64,000 nt of DNA from Sanguinoderma infundibulare (Eukaryota > Basidiomycota > Agaricomycetes > Polyporales > Polyporaceae). Below are positions 11,343 to 21,360 of the stretch, one piece after another. Every line of letters begins with the position of its first letter. Position 1 is the first letter of the stretch. The notes under the pieces were generated by a model that did no database searches, had not been told where the DNA came from, and saw nothing but the letters and a program-made list of their open reading frames with translations. Made by a program: the position numbers and the translations under genes. The DNA lies in contig JAVLRN010000011.1 of the NCBI GenBank assembly GCA_032821775.1, positions 2,294,001 through 2,358,000 of the forward strand, written 5' to 3'.

Positions 11343-14257
11343 TGTGCCCATGCAGCAGGAGGAACTGGATCGACTGGAGCATCAATGAGAGGATCTGGTG
11401 AAGGAGAGTTGCGCTGAGGGCTAGAGTCATACTGTGAAGACTCCTGGCGACGCAAGGGGCCTGCGACTGGAGCAGAGCCAATGCGATGGCATGGGGAAGC
11501 CAGATTAGTGTGCTCAAGTGCATGGTTACTGAGGGAGCCTTGATAGCAAGCAAAATGGCCTGGAAGGTCTCTGCAAGCAAGGGCAGGATAGGGCCAATAA
11601 CCAGGCTGGTCCTGAGCTTCCTGGTGCGCAGAGGGTGAATGAACATGAGGTGCAGGGAGAGGAGCTGGAGCAGGAGCTGGAGGCAGAGCAAGAGATGCTG
11701 GCTTTGGCGCAGGGGGTGGTCAAGGTGCAGCTTTAGGTGCAGAACCAGGATGAGGTGCTGGATGTGGTGGAGGCTGTAGTGCAGGTGCTGGAGGATGTGG
11801 AGGTGGCAGCTGTGGTGCATGAACTGGAGGTGGCATTTGCGGTGCAAGAGGTGCTGGAGGTGCACGATCATCCCAGTCATCTCCCCCCTGATGGTGCAGC
11901 TCTGGCATATCAGGCACATTGTCCTGTGGTGGTTGGCCATCCTCTGCATTGTTAGAGGCTCCAGAAATGTCCATGTCATCCAGGGGAAGGCCAAAGACAT
12001 TAATGGAGGGAGAGTTGCCAGGGAAGCAGCGCTTGTCAAACATAGCATGCAAGGAGATGAGGAACTTCTGCACTGCAGGGTCCCAGAAACGCCAGGCCTT
12101 GGTCCCCTCAGGGTACCCCACAAAGATGCACTTCCGGGTGTGGGGCTGCAGCGCCTTGCGGTCCTTCTTGCACACTAGGACATAGGCCAGACAGCCAAAT
12201 GCACGGAAATAGGACACATCCGGCTTGTGCTGATTGCCATTTCAAGCAGTGAAGGGAATACCACCATCCAGCACAGAGGTGGGCATGTGGTTGCGCGTGT
12301 GGACAAAGGGTAGAGGCAGTGTGCTGCCAGAATGAAGGAGGAAGCTTGGATTGTGCCAGGAGGGCTGTGGCACCCTCAGCAATGGTGCAGTTTGCATGTT
12401 CTGCTGTTCTGCTACACCATTCTGGTGTGGCTCATCTGGCTCTGTGTGCTGGTGCTGGATGCCATGCTTGATGCAGAAGTCAGTGTACTCCTTGCCCATG
12501 TACTCGCCACCCTTGTCATCGCATGTGGCCTTGATGCGCAGCCCCAGGCAGTTCTCCGCATATGCCTTGTATGCTTTGAAGGCCTCGAATGTGTCACTCT
12601 TGCGCTTGAGGTAGGCAACAGCCCAGAAACGCGAGGAGTCGCAGACAAAAGCCATCCAGTACCTGTAGCCCTCAGGCGTCTGGACAGGGAGAGGGCCCTT
12701 GATGTCTGTGTGGACTAGGGCGAGGCGCACAAGCATCCTGGAGGCAAAACAGGGAATGGAGTGGCGGTTGAGCTTGCCAGCAAGGCATGGCTCGCAGATG
12801 GATTGAGGCTGACGCTTGGAGCGGATGCTGAGGCCGCGCACAAGGCCCTTTCAAATCACTGCTTTGAGGTCATCGAGATCGATGTGCAAGCAGGGCTGGT
12901 GCCAAAGGTGGAGGTCCTCTTTGCAAGCTGTCGAGGCAGAGAGTGTGTTCTTCGACTGGGAGAGAGTGTGACCAAGGAGGTAGCCCACATTGTGCTTGTT
13001 GACCTGTGCCTCAAAACGCAGCTGGCCCTGCTGGTAGAACAGCACCTGGGATGCCTGGAGTGCCACAGAGTAGCCCTTCTCGCATGTGAGGTGGAAGACA
13101 GAGAGTAGATTGCTAGCAAGTGCAGGGACATGCAGTACATCATGCAGTACAACCACAGGTAGGCAAACTCCTCCTTGCTGCGCAGGCTCAAACACCACAG
13201 ACCCCAAACCAGCAGAGTAGATGATCTGGGAGTTGGCGAGGCGAATGGGGATGGTGTGGGGCAAGTAGGAGCGAAACTAGTGGCGGTGAGGGGTCATGTG
13301 GGCAGAGGCACCTGTGTCAGTGTTCCAGTTAGTGGCTGCAGGCGAAGAGAGCCAGGACGCGTGATCTGAGGCAGAGAGGAGGGCAGAGGCACAACCAGCA
13401 CTCACAGTGGCCGCACCAGCGGACTCCTGGGGCTTGTCCTGGGCTCCAGACGATGAACTCGACGCCTCAGAGGCCTCCTCCTTGCGCCTGGGGGTCCTGG
13501 AGCGCTGCTGCATGCGCTGGGATGCCCTCTCCTTTGCCTTTGCGCTGGCATTGTGCTTGGAGAAGCACTGGTCTTCTGAGTGGTTGGGGTGACCACAGAA
13601 TGTGCAGGGGAGCGTGGAGGCGACGTTGGAGAGGGCAGGAGTCGATGAGGACGCACCAGGCTGGTTCTCCAGCACAATGAACGTCTCCTGCAGCTTCTCC
13701 AGGGTCAGGGAGTCCTCCAGGAGCAGGGTTTGGCACAGGGAGTTGTACTCTGCTGGCAGAGAGCAGATGAGGGCCATAAAGACGAGCTCATCATCCAGGT
13801 TGGCAAGGGTGAAGGTGGAGGGATGCAGGGCCTTCATGTCTGACTTGAGCTGCGAGGCCCTGGTGGCCAGGGAGGGTAGGGACTCGTCCTCTGCCTTGGA
13901 GAGGCTCAGGAGCGCGTTGTAGGTGTTAAAATGCGTACCAGGATGTTTCTGCATGTGCACAGTCTCCAGCTTCTTCCACATGGCCACAGGGTCGTCCCTG
14001 ATAGCCTCCAGATGCATCTGCTGCTCCCTCTCCACACATGACCAGATCTCCCCAGCCCCTAGGTCCATCCTGCCCACAAAATTGCATAGTTCTCGACATT
14101 CTCCAGCATCCAGAGGTGGGGTGAAGCTGGGCCTGGTCTCAGTACCCTGGACAATGCGCAGGGCACCCAGAACACGAAGCCTGGCCTCCATGTCGAGTCT
14201 CCATTGCTGGTAGTTGCGACTGGAGAGCTTGGGGAAGGTTGCTGGGGCTGGCGCCAT
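11343..14257 (-). pseudogene. Copia Gag-Pol, broken and truncated
   Basis: Reads from ATG at 14257 in one frame: Gag with a zinc knuckle (CTFCGHPNHSEDQC), protease motif WNTDTGASAHMT, integrase zinc region and catalytic core (HTDIKGP, CDDKGGEY, HQNGVAEQ), then a Pro-rich linker. In-frame stops fall after TPHRH (about 13277), after DDLKAV (about 12851) and after GGIPFTA (about 12242). They are identical to those in the plus-strand copy. Beyond 12052 the sequence departs from the plus copy (LHAMFDKRCFPGN against SHAVFDEQCFPGN). It cannot encode a full polyprotein. Confidence 0.85.
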
Positions 14258-14460
14258 GGTGGTAGGGCAGTGACGTGGCGCGCGTTCTGCAGGCGAAACG
14301 ACGAGGCGAGGGGACGAGAACTGAAGCCAGGAGAGTGGAAAGATGCAGAGGGTGTCCAGAATGAAAAATTGGTCAAGCAAGGAGTGTCAGAGAAGATGAG
14401 GGTGTAGGGGTGGACTGAGAGCGATGGGGAAGGCGAGTTTGAACGTCCTGAGGCTGTCAG

Positions 14461-14478
14461 AGCGCAGGGCTCATAACC
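14461..14478 (-). other. Copia primer-binding site for an initiator-Met tRNA half
   Basis: Directly next to the LTR. The plus strand reads AGCGCAGGGCTCATAACC, which equals the D-stem/anticodon segment of fungal initiator tRNA-Met (GCGCAGGGCTCATAACC). Copia elements of flies are known to prime from such a 5' half-tRNA. The match over 17 nt and the exact position make this assignment firm. Confidence 0.8.
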
Positions 14479-14905
14479 TGTTGGCTGCAGTGGGCCCAGG
14501 AGCGGTCACAAGGCCTGTATCGAGCTCTGTGAAGTCTGTACATTGCAGGGGATGCTAACTACTCACCTGTATTGAGCTCTGTGAAGTCTAAGGATCAACA
14601 GAGCGCGACACAGGCGTGCTAAGGACACGCTGATCACGTGGGTAGGTAGCATACATGTCCAAACACCTATGGCGCTGAACAGGCGCCTACACGACGAGAA
14701 ATGACAGAGATATGCACTAAAGTAAACTAGGAGCTCTAACTAGGCTAGAACTGTGCAGTAATGTAGACAATGCGATAACTATGGAAGGAGGGATTGTACA
14801 GCTAAGCGAAAATTACAGTAAGTAAGAGAACATGTAAGTAATGACTGGTCCAAGTGGGGACTTGATACAGGCATAAACGCCACCGCTAGAGCGGCGACTT
14901 CAACA
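14479..14905 (-). repeat. Copia 5' LTR
   Basis: 427 bp. On the plus strand it starts TGTTGGCTGCAGTGGGCCC and ends GCGGCGACTTCAACA, giving TGTTG...CAACA in element orientation. It is longer than the 375-bp LTR at 23739-24113 because of a short internal duplication around the 'gagctctgtgaagtct' motif. Confidence 0.85.
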
Positions 14906-15704
14906 TATCTGTGAAGAGGTCCATGCCTGTTGTGCCGCTGGACACCAGGGGTCTGGCGATCTATTCGCTGTTGACTCCGAATGCAGCATTTACACAACTT
15001 GATGTACCCACCACACTCATCCTTCCTCTCATCCCTCTCCCCCACCCCACCTCACTGGGCTTTGCCTGCTGTGCCTCATCTGTAGGTATTACCCTCCCCC
15101 CTTATGTTTGCACTTCCTCCAGCAGATGTTTTCCCCTCACCACTTGTTCATACCTGTCTAGCCTTTGCTCACAAGCTCATTCCTAGCACTGCCTAATCCC
15201 ACCAGCAGTACAATACCTCTCATAGTGTACCTAGATTCATATACCAGTAGTCACATAGGCCATCACCGGCTTGAGTGCTACTATAAAATTGGACATCATC
15301 TTCACTGTCTGAAGCATTTAGTCTGACAGATGGATACTTGTGACCCTGAACATAATAAACACCCCCTACTTGAGGACCTACCACAGGGCCTCCCAGACGC
15401 AGGTCCTCCATCCCTGTGAGCAGATGGATCAGTTCAGATTGAAGGCAGCTCTCTAGCTGAAGTCACTCCTGGACTGCGAAGTTAAGCATGTCACCTGTAT
15501 GCTGGTTGCTGTACAGCTGAAACTGTTCAATGACACAGTATATATGCCAGAAGTTGTCCATGTCGACAGTTGGAGTGCCAAAAGTGGCCCAGATTTCTTT
15601 TTCAAACTCACCTTTGCTGGCATCAATTTGATTGGCTGAACATCTTTCATGAACTTTGTGCTACTTATTTGTTAATATCAGCAGTCATGTACAGCAATTC
15701 TTCA

Positions 15705-15731
15705 CCATCATCATCATCATCATCATTATCA
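15705..15731. repeat. ATC/GAT trinucleotide microsatellite
   Basis: About eight units of a CAT/ATC repeat with one imperfection. Read on the minus strand it would give an Asp run in the decayed exon mentioned above. Confidence 0.8.
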
Positions 15732-17198
15732 TCAACATTGTCCTTTTTCACATCCTTTGCAGCGGAAGCTGTCTTTTCTGACTCTTTTATTGTCCATCAT
15801 GCTTGCAAGGTTCGGTCAGCAAGTTTATGGTCATCTTTATCCACCTTGAGATCCAGAACAGTGTCCTGTCATTTTAGTTTGGTGTAAGTGTAAAATTGGC
15901 AGATGAGGTTCTTAACCCTCAAAGTTGAAGATGTAGGCTGGGTTCCGAGAGTCAGCAAGGGTGACCATTATGTCATTATTTGACACATTGTTGCATGTCA
16001 TGCCAAGGACCTAAAACCCATGGGAAGGTTCCAGAGAAACCATTCAATCACAGTCTCAAGGATGTGCAAGGCTGGCTCCGGCTACCAGAGGGTGAGGGTC
16101 TCAGCGATGAGCTCGCCTGTGAACTTATAGTATTGGCTTGTTGGAATGTCATCACAACCAGCATAGAGTGCATGAACCCAAGCACGAAGTTGAAAAGCAG
16201 TTTATGCTCCTCTTCAGTGATACCAGTGGTGCTGAGGGCAGGCCCCTGGATCCAGTCATCGAACATCTCAGAGTTGCTGCAGGCAGGATTGAACTCTGAG
16301 CCTGTCACAACTGTGAACTGCACAAAAGGATGTATTAGTATATATGTAAATGTAGAGATCAGAGAACATATGTACCACAACAGTAGCAGGGACACTGTCC
16401 ACAATGACATTAATCTTGGTGAGAGGCAATTCTCCCAGAGATCAGAAAAAAAGATGGTGACAGGTAAGTTGATGTTGGTGGGCATGAGATGGTCATCGAG
16501 GAGGGAATAATGATACTGATGCAGGTAGGTCAAAAGCAGGAGTGGTGTGTGAGGGAGGAGTGAGGATGCAGGGGAAGGTCTAGGTGTATTTATGTGCTAG
16601 TGGCTGAATGTATGAGGTGTGCAAAGCATGCTTGAGGAGAGTACAAAGGCTGAGAGAAAACAGGCAAAGGCTGAATGTGCATAGGGCGAGAGAGTGGCAT
16701 ACGGGTGTCAGGGGAATAAGATGTAGGAGGGTTGGATGCCACACTCGAGGTGGTGGCACAATGTGGCATGTCCAGAGAGTTCAGAGATGTACCACATGTT
16801 GCCTCCTCCATGCCTTGTTCCATGCTAAAGATCTTGGTGATTTGGTGATGTATTGATGATGATTGGGCATTGTGGGTTGATGACCAAGTACCACAGTAGA
16901 TGTTCAAGCCATGAGGAGGTTTCAGTGGGCACAAGGTAGGGGGAATCAGTCAGCCACCTGCGAAGATAATGATCTTCACACTGGGGTGGTGAAAGCTGTG
17001 CTGGGGCTGATGGCATATAGGCTGGATATGGACACAGAGTCAAAATGTGCTAAAATGTTGGGAATAGTGAGTGAGATTGTAAAATCAAGTGTGGCTGATG
17101 TGTCTGTTCTAGCACAAGGTGAACCGAAAAGAGACAGCTTCGCTGTGGGTGCAATCTGTCCAAATTGGTGCAGACAGATAAACAGGGCATCCCCCTCA

Positions 17199-17222
17199 CC
17201 ACATCTCTCTCTCTCTCTCCCC
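17199..17222. repeat. CT-rich simple repeat
   Basis: A run of CT dinucleotides (ctctctctctctctccc). No other function is seen. Confidence 0.7.
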
Positions 17223-17879
17223 TCTACCATGTTGTAAGATGAGAACAAGGACCTGCAGCGCATGTATGCCCTCCTATCCTTGAGGGTTTTGAGCTGATTG
17301 AAATTGATATCTGATAAGTTTTATTTCAGGTCAATCAGCACTGCCTTCCACAAGGCACAATGTTCGAAATTTATGCTTGTGCTTCATACATGTAAGCTTC
17401 CCCTTCACTAGACTGCCATAGATATGAGTAGCTCACAAATTCTGTTTCAGGTCTCTCAACAGTGGCTTATGCATGGCTTCAGAGGTGTAGAGTCATGCAT
17501 CACATGCAGACTCCCTCGTATACTGTCGACAAGGAAGCTGGAAGTACAAAGGCAAAGAACACTCTGTAGAGCTCTAGAGCAATGCCACTGCACAGAAGCC
17601 CAAGGAAACAAACAGCGAGGTTGAGCATCGCATTGTCTCACAGCTGCTCACAGTCATCCACATCTGAGGTGAGTATTTGGTCCAGTCTCCCAGGAGGATG
17701 ACATCCTTGATTGACATGCTGTTGAGCAGCACTGGTTGTGATGGCACATTGAACATGTATGACATGAGAGTTGCTGGATCATGATCAGTGAGTTGTTCAT
17801 GTCCTCATGTGCTGCACCTCTCATCCATTGCTATTTTTGAGCTGCATGAGCTGACCGGCCATATCCAGGTTAACAAAGG

Positions 17880-18570
17880 GGCACACTGGGACATACCTTG
17901 CATGCCAGCTCATGGAGCTTTTGGAAGAGTTTGGAATTGTTAAAAAGGTTTATCATCATCTTTGGATTTGTGGCTGAAATGTGCCCATTATACTGTGTTC
18001 TAACCCATTTTGATTGCCCAGGTACTCGCTGTGATGTGCGACAATGCTTCCAACAATACGACAATGCTCAATCAAATGGCCAAGCTCAACAATGACTTCC
18101 ACAGCCCAGATGGGGGTGTCCAATGCTTCAGACATGTCATTAATCTCATCATAAAGATATGTCCATTATATTCATTGTGCAATCCTTGAATATTCTCAGC
18201 CAGGCAGTGTCAACAGGCCATTTTATCACAATTTAGCCACAAAGAAAGAGTATCACTCACCAGTCGAACCCTATGTGGGTGGCAACATCATAAGTTTCCT
18301 CTGAGCTCAAGCTTGTCTGAGTGCCAGGCATGGCACCATGACTCGGGAAAACCTAGACATACATTGCATAGGAGAAGGAAGACAAGGTGGACGAAGCCCG
18401 CAAGGCCACAGATGAGAAAGAGATCACCAAAGAGGATGAGGAATGTCTGAAGCTGAAGGTCACAAGACATGGACATCAAGACTGGGTGCATTGCACTCAA
18501 AAAGGTGCAGATGCTCCAGTTGGACTAAGTGAAACTTTTTATCTTTATACTGAGGATGTATTCATGTAGT
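17880..18570 (+). pseudogene. hAT transposase relic
   Basis: After removing a likely 74-nt intron (17948-18021, GT...AG), the frame reads LMELLEEFGIVKK, then VLAVMCDNASNN, then VQCFRHVINLIIK. The pattern D-N-A-S-N-N followed by C-x-x-H-x-x-N-L-x-x-K is the signature of the hAT transposase catalytic region. An acidic linker (KEITKEDEECLK, about 18415-18455) follows, as in fungal hAT proteins. Frames upstream and downstream are broken. It may have supplied the family to which the window's MITEs belong, but that link is inferred. Confidence 0.6.
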
Positions 18571-18703
18571 AGATAATTAACTTGGCAGCTAAAATCTGGA
18601 ACAGCTCAATGATCTGTGCAGAACTCTCCTAACAGGCCAAAGACAATGAAGAGTTGGGTGAGGTTGCTCATCTGGGCTGTCTGCACTTACTGAAACACAG
18701 TTA

Positions 18704-19063
18704 TGTTGGCTGCAGTGGGCCCAAGAGCGGTCACAATAGCCTATGTTGAGCTCTGTAAAGTCTGTACATTACAGGGGATGCTAACTACTCACCTATGTCA
18801 AGCTCTGTGAAGTCTAAGGACTGACAGAGTGCGACACAGGCGTGCTAAGGCTACGCTGATCACGCTGATCACGTGAGTTGTAGCATACACGTCCAAACAC
18901 CTATGCTAGAACTGTGCAGGAATGTAAAGTAAGCAATAACTATGAAAGGAGGGATGCTACAGCTAAGCGAAAAATATCGTAGGTAGGGGAACATGTAAGG
19001 AACAACTAGTCTAAGTGGAGACTTGATATGGGCAAAGGAGCCACCACTGGAGTGGTGACTTCA
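18704..19063 (-). repeat. Copia LTR, inverted, diverged
   Basis: On the plus strand it starts TGTTGGCTGCAGTGGGCCC and runs to GTGACTTCA, like 14479-14905, but lacks the last bases (expected ACA, seen TAT). It lies head-to-head with the partial plus-oriented LTR that follows. Confidence 0.75.
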
Positions 19064-19176
19064 TATACTTCACAGAGCTCAACATAGGTGAGTAGTTAGC
19101 ATCCCCTGCAATGTATAGACTTCACAGAGCTCAACATAGGCTATTGTGACTGCTCATGGGCCCACTGCAGCCAACA
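19064..19176 (+). repeat. Partial copia LTR end in plus orientation
   Basis: 113 bp matching the last part of the LTR and ending GGCCCACTGCAGCCAACA. It forms an inverted repeat with about 18704-18815. The gag-pol block begins at the very next base, with no primer-binding site or leader between. Confidence 0.8.
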
Positions 19177-21360
19177 TCCCCAAGCTCTCCAGTCGCAACT
19201 ACCAGCAATGGAGACTCGACATGGAGGCCAGGCTTCGTGTTCTGGGTGCCCTGCGCATTGTCCAGGGTACTGAGACCAGGCCCAGCTTCACCCCACCTCT
19301 GGATGCTGGAGAATGTCGAGAACTATGCAATTTTGTGGGCAGGATGGACCTAGGGGCTGGGGAGATCTGGTCATGTGTGGAGAGGGAGCAGCAGATGCAT
19401 CTGGAGGCTATCAGGGACGACCCTGTGGCCATGTGGAAGAAGCTGGAGACTGTGCACATGCAGAAACATCCTGGTACGCATTTTAACACCTACAACGCGC
19501 TCCTGAGCCTCTCCAAGGCAGAGGACGAGTCCCTACCCTCCCTGGCCACCAGGGCCTCGCAGCTCAAGTCAGACATGAAGGCCCTGCATCCCTCCACCTT
19601 CACCCTTGCCAACCTGGATGATGAGCTCGTCTTTATGGCCCTCATCTGCTCTCTGCCAGCAGAGTACAACTCCCTGTGCCAAACCCTGCTCCTGGAGGAC
19701 TCCCTGACCCTGGAGAAGCTGCAGGAGACGTTCATTGTGCTGGAGAACCAGCCTGGTGCGTCCTCATCGACTCCTGCCCTCTCCAACGTCGCCTCCACGC
19801 TCCCCTGCACATTCTGTGGTCACCCCAACCACTCAGAAGACCAGTGCTTCTCCAAGCACAATGCCAGCGCAAAGGCAAAGGAGAGGGCATCCCAGCGCAT
19901 GCAGCAGCGCTCCAGGACCCCCAGGCGCAAGGAGGAGGCCTCTGAGGCGTCGAGTTCATCGTCTGGAGCCCAGGACAAGCCCCAGGAGTCCGCTGGTGCG
20001 GCCACTGTGAGTGCTGGTTGTGCCTCTGCCCTCCTCTCTGCCTCAGATCACGCGTCCTGGCTCTCTTCGCCTGCAGCCACTAACTGGAACACTGACACAG
20101 GTGCCTCTGCCCACATGACCCCTCACCGCCACTAGTTTCGCTCCTACTTGCCCCACACCATCCCCATTCGCCTCGCCAACTCCCAGATCATCTACTCTGC
20201 TGGTTTGGGGTCTGTGGTGTTTGAGCCTGCGCAGCAAGGAGGAGTTTGCCTACCTGTGGTTGTACTGCATGATGTACTGCATGTCCCTGCACTTGCTAGC
20301 AATCTACTCTCTGTCTTCCACCTCACATGCGAGAAGGGCTACTCTGTGGCACTCCAGGCATCCCAGGTGCTGTTCTACCAGCAGGGCCAGCTGCGTTTTG
20401 AGGCACAGGTCAACAAGCACAATGTGGGCTACCTCCTTGGTCACACTCTCTCCCAGTCGAAGAACACACTCTCTGCCTCGACAGCTTGCAAAGAGGACCT
20501 CCACCTTTGGCACCAGCCCTGCTTGCACATCGATCTCGATGACCTCAAAGCAGTGATTTGAAAGGGCCTTGTGCGCGGCCTCAGCATCCGCTCCAAGCGT
20601 CAGCCTCAATCCATCTGCGAGCCATGCCTTGCTGGCAAGCTCAACCGCCACTCCATTCCCTGTTTTGCCTCCAGGATGCTTGTGCGCCTCGCCCTAGTCC
20701 ACACAGACATCAAGGGCCCTCTCCCTGTCCAGACGCCTGAGGGCTACAGGTACTGGATGGCTTTTGTCTGCGACTCCTCGCGTTTCTGGGCTGTTGCCTA
20801 CCTCAAGCGCAAGAGTGACACATTCGAGGCCTTCAAAGCATACAAGGCATATGCGGAGAACTGCCTGGGGCTGCGCATCAAGGCCACATGCGATGACAAG
20901 GGTGGCGAGTACATGGGCAAGGAGTACACTGACTTCTGCATCAAGCATGGCATCCAGCACCAGCACACAGAGCCAGATGAGCCACACCAGAATGGTGTAG
21001 CAGAACAGCAGAACATGCAAACTGCACCATTGCTGAGGGTGCCACAGCCCTCCTGGCACAATCCAAGCTTCCTCCTTCATTCTGGCAGCACACTGCCTCT
21101 ACCCTTTGTCCACACGCGCAACCACATGCCCACCTCTGTGCTGGATGGTGGTATTCCCTTCACTGCTTGAAATGGCAATCAGCACAAGCCGGATGTGTCC
21201 TATTTCCGTGCATTTGGCTGTCTGGCCTATGTCCTAGTGTGCAAGAAGGACCGCAAGGCGCTGCAGCCCCACACCCGGAAGTGCATCTTTGTGGGGTACC
21301 CTGAGGGGACCAAGGCCTGGCGTTTCTGGGACCCTGCAGTGCAGAAGTTCCTCATCTCCT
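19177..21360. repeat. 2,184-bp block repeated inversely at 12052-14235
   Basis: Position pairs sum to 33412 at both ends, with no indel between. All open frames on both strands inside the block, including non-coding shadows, are identical in the two copies, so identity is at or near 100%. Just outside, the copies differ: LTR end against leader on one side, and CACATGCTG against TGCATGCTA on the other. Confidence 0.9.

Larger units (their letters stand above)
11343..14905 (-). mobile_element. Ty1/copia element, 3' truncated
   Basis: In element orientation it has a 5' LTR (14479-14905), primer-binding site (14461-14478), leader (14258-14460), then gag, protease and integrase. It stops in the proline-rich linker before reverse transcriptase, where the foldback fragment abuts. 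RT, RNase H and 3' LTR are missing. The part 12052-14235 is an apparently exact inverted copy of 19177-21360. The 5 bp outside the LTR are TATCT (14906-14910), with no partner to compare. Confidence 0.9.
14911..17879. other. Decayed gene-like region, mostly unassigned
   Basis: Several minus-strand fragments look like old coding exons: 15220-15411, 15453-15650, an acidic Asp-rich stretch at about 15690-15750, and 16048-16533. None has a motif I can name and none joins into one frame. Plus-strand frames (16608-16856, 16911-17237) are weaker. I see no RNA gene here. Confidence 0.3.

Noticed and set aside
12332..12718. 128-codon plus-strand frame, also at 20694-21080 on the minus strand
   Set aside because: Antisense shadow of the copia integrase; it is duplicated only because the whole block is duplicated.
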